36,434 nucleotides of DNA from an uncultured Lachnospiraceae bacterium (GTDB lineage Bacteria; Bacillota; Clostridia; Lachnospirales; Lachnospiraceae): assembly GCA_946405185.1 (NCBI GenBank), contig CAMJGH010000020.1:1-36434 (forward strand), read 5' to 3'. A program made the position numbers and the translations under genes. Positions within the stretch are counted from its first letter, which is position 1; every line of letters begins with the position of its first letter. Below the pieces are notes generated by a model. The model saw only the letters and a program-made list of their open reading frames with translations, ran no database searches and was not told where the DNA came from. This document shows, piece by piece, positions 30,698-36,434 of the stretch.

Positions 30698-30918
30698 GCG
30701 TCAGCTCCCTTCTGCTCGACGATCCGCATGGCCGCCAGGTGGACGTCCAGGAGGTTGTCCTTGACCTCCTCGATGTCTGCGCCCAGCTTCAGCGCCCGGA
30801 TCCCCGTCAGGATCTGGAGGGCCCCGCACATCTCCGCCAGCTCGATCATGCTGATGTCCTCGCCCTCCATGTTTACCTTGTTATCCTTCACGACCAGCGT
30901 CACCCTGCAGTCCTTCAC
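30694..30918 (-). CDS. Small hypothetical early protein
   Basis: A 74-residue acidic protein. GTG start at 30918 with GGGAGG about nine bases upstream, overlapping the GemA 3' end by 38 bp in another frame. Contents: a beta N-terminus (CRVTLVVKDNKVNMEGEDIS) and a helical rest (IELAEMCGALQILTGIRALKLGADIEEVKDNLLDVHL). No family recognised. Confidence 0.66.
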   Translation of the reverse strand: MKDCRVTLVVKDNKVNMEGEDISMIELAEMCGALQILTGIRALKLGADIEEVKDNLLDVHLAAMRIVEQKGADA

Positions 30919-31339
30919 CCTTCGCCGCCTCCCGTTTCGTGATGGCCTTCACGGCCTCGATCAGCTTGCTCATCTGCTGGTAGTTCAGCCACTGCACCGT
31001 CTCCACCTGGAACATGTGCCGGGCCAGCCCGTTCAGGCGCTTGTCCTCCCAGCCGGCGTCCCCGCAGAGCCTGCGCAGCTTCTTCATCTGGTTGTCCGTG
31101 ACGCTCGGCGTCCTCACATGGGCAGTCCTGCCGCCCTTTGCCGAGTCCTTCATCTGCCCCAGGACATAGGCCACGCGGGCGATCTCCTTCTTGGTCAGCT
31201 TCCTCATGGAATCCTTGCCGGTCTGTACCGTGACAATGGCGTGCAGGTCTTCCGAGGACAGGTTCAGCTCCGGGCTCTTCGCGATGCCCCAGATCGTCCG
31301 CAGGGTCGGGTCCGGGTAATGCTTCTGATATGTGCTCAC
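30881..31339 (-). CDS. gemA: GemA/gp16-like regulatory protein
   Basis: A 152-residue protein of the GemA (Mu gp16/DUF1018) family. The signature is ELNLSSEDLHAIVTVQTGKDSMRKLTKKEIARVAYVLGQMKD, followed by TDNQMKKLRRLCGDAGW, the latter resembling repeated DNA-binding helices, and VQWLNYQQMSKLIEAVKAI. GemA modulates host gene expression, in Mu by altering DNA supercoiling and replication control. ATGA overlap with the gene before it. Confidence 0.9.
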   Translation of the reverse strand: MSTYQKHYPDPTLRTIWGIAKSPELNLSSEDLHAIVTVQTGKDSMRKLTKKEIARVAYVLGQMKDSAKGGRTAHVRTPSVTDNQMKKLRRLCGDAGWEDKRLNGLARHMFQVETVQWLNYQQMSKLIEAVKAITKREAAKGEGLQGDAGREG

Positions 31340-31536
31340 CAGACCACCCCCATCTTCTCCTTCTTCCCCTGCTTCATGAAGCCGGGGATGTCGATCTCTG
31401 TGCGGGTCGGCACATCCACGCCTGCGAACACATAGGTGTCCTGCGCTGTCCTTGCCGCCGTCCTTGCCGCCTGCATCATCTGCGCGATGACGGCGCTCTC
31501 ATGTTTCCCTTCGATCTCGATCGTGATCGTCCTCAT
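31336..31536 (-). CDS. Small hypothetical protein after MuB
   Basis: A 66-residue protein with a beta-strand start (MRTITIEIEGKHES), a central Ala-rich helix (MMQAARTAARTAQDTY) and a basic tail (KQGKKEKM). No family recognised. The start at 31536 has GAGAGGGG upstream; the longer open frame to 31692 runs antisense-like into MuB. It sits between MuB and GemA, the region where Mu has kil, gam and sot. Confidence 0.7.
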   Translation of the reverse strand: MRTITIEIEGKHESAVIAQMMQAARTAARTAQDTYVFAGVDVPTRTEIDIPGFMKQGKKEKMGVVW

Positions 31537-31574
31537 TGTGGTGTCCCCTCTCTTTCTTTCGTTGTGTTCCCGGC

Positions 31575-32606
31575 TCAGAGCATCATCATCCCGGATGCCT
31601 CGCGCACGACCTCCAGCGTGACCTTCGTCTCGCCGCGCTCCTTCAGGACGCGCAGCACGTTGTTGAGCGTCCGGTCGAGCAGGCGGAAGCACCCGCCCCT
31701 CGCCGCGTAGGCCCGCTGCGCCAGCTCCGCTGCAGCGTCCTCGTCAATATCCCAGCCGGCCAGGTACTCGGCCAGCTCGTCGCGGGTCAGGCCGTGCATC
31801 TTGTGGTAGAAGTCCAGGCGGTTCGCGAACCGCGTCAGGTGCATCTTCAGGTCCGTCTCCAGCCTCGGCTCCCCGGCGATCACGATCCCCACGTCCACCT
31901 TATCGAAGATCCCGCGGATGATCTCCAGCTTCGCCGTCGTGTACTTATTCATCAGCTTGTCGGCCTCGTCGAAGATCAGCAGGTAGCCATGGTTGATCCG
32001 CAGGAACTCGCGGATCCGCTTCACCCTCCTGTGGATGGTGCCGCCGTCCTGGAGCAGTCCCAGGCGCTCCTCGATCTCCTCCAGCATGTCCTTGCTGCTC
32101 ATGGTGTCATCGCATTCGAGGTAGCACACCCGCGGCAGCTTCGCATACCGCTGCAGGGCGTAGGTCTTGCCGAGGCCGGACCTGCCGACCACGATCCCCA
32201 GGCCGGTGTCCTCCTGGCAGCTCTGGCACAGCCCGATCACCTTGTTGAAGTCGTCGCTCTCGAAGTAGCGGATCTTCTCCGGCAGCCTGCCCGGCTGCGG
32301 CTGTGCCTCTTCCGGCCCCCGCTCTGCCTGTCCGTCCGGAGCTTCCCCGCCGGCATCCTCCGACCAAACCGTTCCGGAGCCGTCGCCGTACTCGGCCTCA
32401 GTCTCGTCCATCCATTTGCGCAGCGCGTTCTCCACGGTCTCCGGATTGCTCTGGTACTTGCCCGCCAGGTACTGCGACACCATGCTCCGGCTGCACCCGA
32501 TCAGGATCGCGAGCTCCGCTTTGTTGCCGTGCATCTTCTTCAGCCTCTCGGTCACTGCCAGTGCCAGCTCGCTCGGCTGTGTTCCTTCCCTTGTAATATC
32601 CGTCAT
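31575..32606 (-). CDS. MuB-like AAA ATPase, target-DNA activator
   Basis: A 343-residue AAA+ ATPase of the MuB family. It binds target DNA and delivers it to the transposase in replicative transposition. N-terminal HTH (about 27-50, AELAILIGCSRSMVSQYLAG), a linker, then the ATPase: Walker A GRSGLGKT 141-148, Walker B YLLIFDEAD about 208-216, and sensor-like residues in VDVGIVIAGEPRL. Start ATG at 32606 is preferred, with GAGAGGT seven bases upstream, over an upstream TTG. It follows MuA and a small membrane gene. Confidence 0.92.
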   Translation of the reverse strand: MTDITREGTQPSELALAVTERLKKMHGNKAELAILIGCSRSMVSQYLAGKYQSNPETVENALRKWMDETEAEYGDGSGTVWSEDAGGEAPDGQAERGPEEAQPQPGRLPEKIRYFESDDFNKVIGLCQSCQEDTGLGIVVGRSGLGKTYALQRYAKLPRVCYLECDDTMSSKDMLEEIEERLGLLQDGGTIHRRVKRIREFLRINHGYLLIFDEADKLMNKYTTAKLEIIRGIFDKVDVGIVIAGEPRLETDLKMHLTRFANRLDFYHKMHGLTRDELAEYLAGWDIDEDAAAELAQRAYAARGGCFRLLDRTLNNVLRVLKERGETKVTLEVVREASGMMML

Positions 32607-32644
32607 TGTGTTTACCTCTCTTTCTGACAATTATCTTGATTGTG

Positions 32645-32767
32645 TTATCTGTCCCATCTGTCCGTGAACAGGTCGAACGGCAGGAACAGGACCATCACGG
32701 CCAGGCAGGCGATCCATCCGGCTGCCCACAGCACCGCGCCGGCGATTCTCAGGATCCGGTCGCCCAT
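32645..32767 (-). CDS. 40-residue membrane protein between MuA and MuB
   Basis: A very short gene with one long hydrophobic segment (ILRIAGAVLWAAGWIACLAVMVLFLPF) and an Asp/Arg-rich end. The ATG at 32767 follows an AAGGAG site seven bases upstream and is two bases beyond the MuA stop. Its location inside the transposition module is unusual. A role such as superinfection exclusion or membrane anchoring of transposition is speculation. Confidence 0.72.
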   Translation of the reverse strand: MGDRILRIAGAVLWAAGWIACLAVMVLFLPFDLFTDRWDR

Positions 32768-32769
32768 CT

Positions 32770-34890
32770 TCACGCTCCTTCCAGGGCCTTCAGGCGTTCC
32801 TTCGCCTTCGCGGCCTGGCTGTTCATGTACCTCGCGGATGCGCGCTCCCGGGTCAGCTCCTTCCGGTTGTTGTTCACCCACGCCTCCGATGTCATCTGCA
32901 CCACCTTGTTCTTCGGCTTGTGCCCGACCATCAGGTCCGGCACTCCGGCGCTTGTGCGTTTCACGCCCGGATCCGCCGCCAGCTCCTCGAATGGTGTGGT
33001 CGCTTCCTTCAGTACCTCCCGCGCCTGCTTCAGCTGCGCGTTCTGCATCCTGCGGTGCTCCTTCAGGACGTCGTCCGATACCCTGCCGAACTTCAGCAGC
33101 TCCTGGCTGACGGCTTCGCAGATCAGTTTGCCCTTCGCGTCGAACACGAAGATGCTGCTCACGTCGTCCGGATCCCATTTGATGGTCACCTTCCTGTCGA
33201 TGTGCTTGATCAGTTCCCCGTCGTTGTCCAGGTAATAGAAACCCATGCGCTCGATCCCGGTGTTGTACACCCGCACGCCGGTCTCCTTCATCATCAGCAA
33301 GGTCGCGTCCTTCTTGGCCGGCGCGGCCTTGAAGTAGCGCTCGCCGTTCTCAAACAGGGACAGAGGCGTCCGGTATTCCTCGCCGGCCTTGCGCAGCTCC
33401 GAGTGCTTCCACACGCTGTACTTCTCCATCTTCCACTTCGTCCAGTGCTCGAAGAACTCTTCCAGTGTCAGCAGCTCGCCGCGCTCGGCAGCGCGTTTGA
33501 TGTCCTTGTTGACCTTGTCGCTGGTAAGCGATCCGGTCAGCGTGCCGGTGTAGCTTTTCAGCCACTTCGTGAACTTGTTGCAGACCGTGCGGAAGAACCG
33601 CTCGATCTGGCCCTTCGTCCATGGCTCGTATGGCATCGCGATGTGCTCGTCCTCGATCCCGATCGCCCGGTAGAACCCGCGGGCCTCGTCATCGAACGCC
33701 ATGGCGAAGTGCTCATCCTTCGCTTCCTGGTCGTGCCTGTCATTGCGGTCCACGCCGATCATCTCCTTCGCCGTGTAGTCCTTGCCGTTGTCAATGTACA
33801 AATACCTCGGGACGGATCCCGCGTCGTGGTAGATCAGCTTCATCAGGCTCTTCTTGAGCATCTGCGCGTCGGCATCCTTGCACATGATGTCGCCCAGGAT
33901 CCAGCGGGATCTCGTGTCGATCCAGCAGACCAGCTTCGGCCTGACCGGCACGCGCTTGCCATTCTTCGCCAGGATCGTCACCCAGCAGTCGAAGGTGTGC
34001 TCGTCGCCCTGCAGCAGTTCCATGACCTCCAGGCTGTGCGTGTCGCGGCGCCGTTTGACCATGACCTTGTTCTTGAAGGCCCGCGTGCCGTTGGCTGCGA
34101 GGTAGTGGGCGTTCCTCATGCCCTCGTCCTCCATCAGCCAGGCGATGTAGCGCACCACGCTCTGGTAGCTCGGGATCTTCTCCCAGCCCTTCAGCTTCCG
34201 GATGTCCTCCAGCTTCTCGTAGAGCATTTCCCGGGTGCCGCGGTTGCCGGCGAAGTCCTCGTCGAACCAGATGTTCTGGATCGTCTGCTTGACCTCCGGA
34301 GCGAAGGACGGGAACCCGCCTGATAGTCTCGGCTTCCTGCACAGGCACAGGATCCGGAAGAACTCATAGCTGCAGCCGTTCTCCTTCTCCAGCTTGTCCT
34401 GCCAGGCCAGCGCCTCCAGGTAGTTCTTCGTGTACCGGTACAGCGTCCGGGAGTCCTTGCCCAGGCGCTCCTTCGCGAACTGCTCCGCGAAGGCTGTCCG
34501 GTCTTTCTCGCCGGATGCCAGGAAGTCCCTGACCACGTTGCCCAGTTCCACGCCCTTGTAGTAGTTCTCTTTGTACTGGTGCATGTACCAGTCAATGTCC
34601 GCGTCCACGTACCAGGGGCGCTCCGGTTTCTTCGTGTCCTCTGCGGGTACGTCCTCCGGATCTGCCGCCAGTTCCTTCAGCCGCTCCCGCTCCCGCCAGG
34701 CGTTCCTGGCCTGCTTCGAGAGGCTGTTGACCGAGACCAGCGTCATCTCCTTGCCACCTTCCGGTCTGCTGACCTTGGCGACGCCCAGCTTGTCCGGGTC
34801 TCTGTTTGCTCGTTTCTGAATAGTTTTGTATGGTATCCCCTCCAGGGCCGCAGCCTCTTCGAGGGTCACGTAAGCCGCTAACGTTGCCAC
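32770..34890 (-). CDS. MuA-type DDE transposase
   Basis: A 706-residue transposase of the MuA family that nicks phage ends and joins them to target DNA. Numbered from the GTG start at 34890: an N-terminal winged-helix part (VTLEEAAALEGIPYKTIQKRA), DNA-binding helical domains, then the rve catalytic core with Asp301 (FDCWV), Asp367 (YIDNGKDY) and Glu430 (KGQIERFF). The C-terminal domain that contacts MuB follows. The GTG is chosen because AAGGAGG lies five bases upstream, although an ATG at 34911 in frame would overlap the Ner-like stop. Length is close to MuA (663). Confidence 0.95.
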   Translation of the reverse strand: MATLAAYVTLEEAAALEGIPYKTIQKRANRDPDKLGVAKVSRPEGGKEMTLVSVNSLSKQARNAWRERERLKELAADPEDVPAEDTKKPERPWYVDADIDWYMHQYKENYYKGVELGNVVRDFLASGEKDRTAFAEQFAKERLGKDSRTLYRYTKNYLEALAWQDKLEKENGCSYEFFRILCLCRKPRLSGGFPSFAPEVKQTIQNIWFDEDFAGNRGTREMLYEKLEDIRKLKGWEKIPSYQSVVRYIAWLMEDEGMRNAHYLAANGTRAFKNKVMVKRRRDTHSLEVMELLQGDEHTFDCWVTILAKNGKRVPVRPKLVCWIDTRSRWILGDIMCKDADAQMLKKSLMKLIYHDAGSVPRYLYIDNGKDYTAKEMIGVDRNDRHDQEAKDEHFAMAFDDEARGFYRAIGIEDEHIAMPYEPWTKGQIERFFRTVCNKFTKWLKSYTGTLTGSLTSDKVNKDIKRAAERGELLTLEEFFEHWTKWKMEKYSVWKHSELRKAGEEYRTPLSLFENGERYFKAAPAKKDATLLMMKETGVRVYNTGIERMGFYYLDNDGELIKHIDRKVTIKWDPDDVSSIFVFDAKGKLICEAVSQELLKFGRVSDDVLKEHRRMQNAQLKQAREVLKEATTPFEELAADPGVKRTSAGVPDLMVGHKPKNKVVQMTSEAWVNNNRKELTRERASARYMNSQAAKAKERLKALEGA

Positions 34891-34900
34891 CTTTCCCTCC

Positions 34901-35113
34901 TTATGCTGCATACTCCCATATGTTGATGCCCAGGATCTCGCCGATCCTCGGCAGGTATCTCTCCCCGCTCCGGCTTCCTGACAGAATCTTGGTGATGTAC
35001 TGAGGGGTGATCCCGAGTGTCTGTGCCAGCTCGCGCTGGGTCATGTTTTTGTCGATCAGCTTGCTTTTGATTTCACGCCCGAGCGGGGTCAGGTTCTTGT
35101 TCTGCCATGCCAT
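34901..35113 (-). CDS. Ner-like XRE regulator upstream of the transposase
   Basis: A 70-residue XRE helix-turn-helix protein (MTQRELAQTLGITPQYITKILSGSRSGERYLPRIGEIL). Mu Ner, a small regulator before A, is the functional counterpart in position. The ATG at 35113 has AAGGAAG about eight bases upstream; a longer frame to 35254 runs across the promoter region of the plus-strand gene and was not used. Its ribosome site overlaps the -35 of that promoter, so it may regulate it or be regulated there. Confidence 0.82.
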   Translation of the reverse strand: MAWQNKNLTPLGREIKSKLIDKNMTQRELAQTLGITPQYITKILSGSRSGERYLPRIGEILGINIWEYAA

Positions 35114-35122
35114 GCTTATCAC

Positions 35123-35152
35123 TTCCTTTTTCGGCAGTGTGTCTGGTATAAT
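35123..35152 (+). promoter_or_regulatory. Extended -10 promoter for the plus-strand gene
   Basis: TGGTATAAT (35144-35152) is a perfect extended -10 element, with a weak -35 TTCCTT 18 bases upstream. Transcription would start near 35159 and run into the plus-strand ORF at 35240. It lies just upstream of the divergent Ner-like gene, whose ribosome site it overlaps. Confidence 0.72.
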
Positions 35153-35239
35153 CATTCCGGAGGCATCAGCCTCGCATTCCGCTCGGAAGGAGGTGTGTAC
35201 CTCGTCAACCTTGCTTTCCTCGGGAAGGATGTGAGATTG

Positions 35240-35443
35240 ATGCATCCGGAACACATCTGTGTATCGAAAGAGTTACATGACTACCCGGTGCCCAACTGGA
35301 AACTCATGTACTCGATCGAGTCCGGTGACGGTACATCCTTGCGCGAGTACCAGGCGAAGAGCCCGGTGCCCGGCAGGATGTACCAGCTGCGTATTGTCGA
35401 GTGCGCTGCCGGATCCTTTGGGTCTTACAGCATCACCCGGTGA
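35240..35443 (+). CDS. Small plus-strand hypothetical gene embedded in the early operon
   Basis: A 67-residue protein of unknown family (ELHDYPVPNWKLMYSIESGDG, SPVPGRMYQLRIVECAAGSFG). It is counter-oriented to the early genes and fits in the gap between the Ner-like gene and the preceding minus-strand gene. It has an AAGGAT ribosome site ten bases before the ATG, an upstream extended -10 promoter and a downstream terminator. An in-frame GTG at 35195 is an alternative start but has AAGGAGG only one base away. It would be expressed from the prophage, so a lysogeny-related accessory role is possible. Confidence 0.65.
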   Translation: MHPEHICVSKELHDYPVPNWKLMYSIESGDGTSLREYQAKSPVPGRMYQLRIVECAAGSFGSYSITR

Positions 35444-35855
35444 TGCGTGAGGGGGCAGCCTCCGGCTGCTCCTTCTTTATATCAACCAGCGTTTTGCTGA
35501 TGATATCGGTGCGGTCGTTGTAGTGCCTGTTCTCCTGGGATCTTTCCAGCTTCCGGACTTCCCCCAGCAGGATCTCCAGCTGCTTCACAAACGGCTGGTT
35601 CTTCTGACACCATCTGGCGATCGGTTCCAGGATCATGTGCTTGTCTCTCGCTGCCCTTCTTTCCCTCCGGATCTCCCGGAGAGCCAGGGCCAGCTTCGCG
35701 CTGTCGTGGTACCCGTCGTCCTGCAGCTCCAGCCGGTGCAGCACATCCTGCACAGCCAGATCCGCATCCCGTTCCTGCGAGGCCGCAACATTGCAGTCTT
35801 GCTCTGCTTCCCGCAAAAACTTCAGGAACATGGCGATGTTTTCGCTCTGCTTCAT
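35433..35855 (-). CDS. Hypothetical early protein, second gene after the early promoter
   Basis: A 140-residue helical protein (ENIAMFLKFLREAEQDCNVAASQERDADLAV...). Its pattern is that of a coiled-coil or helical bundle with many Arg/Glu and a hydrophobic RQLEILLGEVRKL-like end. No family recognised. The ATG at 35855 overlaps the DUF6906 stop (ATGA). Its 3' end is read in the opposite direction as the tail of the plus-strand gene, whose terminator lies inside its coding region. Confidence 0.72.
   Translation of the reverse strand: MKQSENIAMFLKFLREAEQDCNVAASQERDADLAVQDVLHRLELQDDGYHDSAKLALALREIRRERRAARDKHMILEPIARWCQKNQPFVKQLEILLGEVRKLERSQENRHYNDRTDIISKTLVDIKKEQPEAAPSRITG
35452..35478 (+). terminator. 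Intrinsic terminator of the plus-strand gene
   Basis: A 9-bp stem with one G-T pair (35452-35460 with 35464-35472) and a 3-base loop, followed by TTCTTT on the plus strand. It is eight bases downstream of the plus-strand stop codon and lies inside the minus-strand gene's 3' end. Confidence 0.7.
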
Positions 35856-36028
35856 ATTTCTTTGGATAGCCTGCGCAGCTTCGGCTTCCCGATCCGCTTC
35901 AGTGACACCCGGTTCACGACTTCCAGCGTCTCGGTGGTGTCTTTCGTTACCAGCCAGGCGTCCGGATCCAGACCGTGGCAGCGCATCAGCTTCTTCTGCT
36001 TCAGCGTCGGCTTCTTTCCGTTCTTCAC
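35852..36028 (-). CDS. DUF6906 family small protein
   Basis: A 58-residue protein starting (V)KNGKKPTLKQKKLMRCHGLDPDAWLVTKDTTETLEVVNR, which is the DUF6906 pattern found in Clostridia phages and elements. GTG at 36028 with GAGAGGGG upstream is chosen because the family begins MKNGKKPT; an ATG at 36052 in frame is an alternative. It is the first early gene after the promoter at 36172-36200. Function unknown. Confidence 0.8.
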   Translation of the reverse strand: MKNGKKPTLKQKKLMRCHGLDPDAWLVTKDTTETLEVVNRVSLKRIGKPKLRRLSKEI

Positions 36029-36111
36029 TCCTTCCCCTCTCTTTCTGTGCATGGTTTCCGTGCTTCCGGCCTTCAGATCGGCACATGTTTAGACGAATGT
36101 CTGTTCCGCGA

Positions 36112-36141
36112 TTGTGATAACCGCGGTGGATGTGGTATGAT
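36112..36141 (+). promoter_or_regulatory. Candidate repressor promoter
   Basis: TTGTGA (36112-36117), an 18-base spacer and an extended -10 TGGTATGAT (36133-36141). It points right into the repressor at 36245 and crosses the early promoter and operators head-on. The leader would be close to 100 bases. Confidence 0.5.
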
Positions 36142-36171
36142 TTAGAATGAATTATTAAGAGTTACATTAGA

Positions 36172-36200
36172 ATATTATCGCAAAGCGGATATTTTGTCAA
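36172..36200 (-). promoter_or_regulatory. Early promoter PE of the lytic operon
   Basis: On the minus strand TTGACA (36200-36195), a 17-base spacer and TAATAT (36177-36172) match the sigma-A consensus at 11 of 12 positions. It drives DUF6906, the Ner-like gene, MuA and MuB. Operator 1 occupies its spacer and the first base of the -10, so repressor binding should block it directly. Confidence 0.88.
36176..36191. promoter_or_regulatory. Repressor operator O1
   Basis: TATCGC-AAAG-CGGATA, a 16-bp inverted-repeat-like site similar to O2, whose right arm is identical. It lies between the -35 and -10 of the early promoter. Confidence 0.65.
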
Positions 36201-36207
36201 CACATTT

Positions 36208-36223
36208 TATCCGGTTGCGGATA
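36208..36223. promoter_or_regulatory. Repressor operator O2
   Basis: TATCCG-GTTG-CGGATA, a perfect 6-bp inverted repeat with 4-base centre. It is exactly 32 bp (about three helical turns) from O1 and just upstream of the early -35, 22 bases before the repressor start. Same-face spacing suggests cooperative binding. Confidence 0.72.
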
Positions 36224-36244
36224 TTTTGATGTAAAGGAGGATAC

Positions 36245-36434
36245 ATGGACGCGATGATAGGAAAACGCATCAGGCAAAAAAGGAAAGAACTGCACCTGAC
36301 TCAGGTGCAAATCAGGGAATTGTGTGGGATTTCTAACGGTAACCTAAGCGATCTCGAGAACGGGAATCGTTTGCCATCAGCCGGGGCGCTTGTGGCTCTT
36401 TCAAGAGTTCGCGGTGTATCCACAGACTGGATCC
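36245..36434 (+). CDS. XRE-family phage repressor, N-terminal part
   Basis: The first 63 residues of an XRE helix-turn-helix protein, cut by the window edge. The HTH is about residues 19-40 (TQVQIRELCGISNGNLSDLENG), followed by LPSAGALVALSRVRGVSTDWI, as in phage CI-type repressors. The ATG is preceded by AAAGGAGG with four-base spacing. Divergent orientation to the early operon and two operators in the intergenic region mark it as the lysogeny repressor (Mu c counterpart). The rest of the gene and the phage left end lie beyond the window. The DNA is less GC-rich than in the late genes. Confidence 0.85.
   Translation, partial: MDAMIGKRIRQKRKELHLTQVQIRELCGISNGNLSDLENGNRLPSAGALVALSRVRGVSTDWI

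Noticed and set aside
1-36434. tRNA or rRNA genes
   Set aside because: No cloverleaf with a T-loop GTTCRA context or rRNA-like segment was noticed in intergenic stretches, which are very short.

Overview
The window is almost an entire Mu-like (transposable) prophage or phage genome. It encodes a complete diversity-generating retroelement (DGR) next to its tail-fibre genes. The phage core follows Mu gene order: MuA-type DDE transposase, MuB-type AAA ATPase, GemA, Mor, gp27/TerL/portal, gpF, gpI, gpT, gp36, sheath L, tube M, tape measure and gp45-47 baseplate. XkdX and a DUF6906 protein, an AbrB protein with a zinc ribbon, an amidase/glucosaminidase/SH3 endolysin and strong AGGAGG ribosome sites point to a Firmicute host, probably a GC-rich gut Clostridia member. 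The host assignment is inference.

Nearly everything is on the minus strand, so the phage reads from right to left. Right end (36434-34890): a partial XRE repressor on the plus strand, two 16-bp operators, a near-consensus early promoter pointing left, a DUF6906 gene, an unknown gene, a small plus-strand gene with its own promoter and terminator, and a Ner-like XRE protein. Early operon (34890-26175): MuA, a small membrane protein, MuB, GemA and many small genes, then lysis genes (membrane proteins and endolysin) and a Mor-type activator. A perfect intrinsic terminator at 26087-26114 divides early from late genes.

Late operon (26060-207): holin-like protein, gp25/26-like proteins, small and large terminase, a DNA methyltransferase, portal, gpF, a palindromic repeat array near the genome centre, gpI protease/scaffold, a cement-like protein, gpT capsid, gp36, gpG, tail terminator, sheath, tube, tail chaperone with a -1 frameshift, tape measure, a baseplate protein with a histone-like tail, hub, spike, gp46, gp47, gp48 and tail fibre. 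Then comes the DGR: variable protein with VR at its 3' end, a GC hairpin, avd, TR, a structured spacer RNA and reverse transcriptase. Three small genes, including xkdX, and a bidirectional terminator close the operon. The leftmost 200 bases are AT-rich and hold tandem 22-bp repeats that may belong to the phage right end.

The strongest result is direct. TR (1900-2023) and VR (2523-2646) align without gaps over 124 bp with 15 differences. All 15 fall at template-strand adenines (31 available) and none at the other 93 positions. This is the signature of adenine-specific mutagenic homing into the C-terminus of a C-type-lectin-fold tail protein, so the phage probably diversifies its receptor-binding tip. 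Starts were chosen from ribosome sites and stop/start overlaps; functions come from recognised family features, with no database search.
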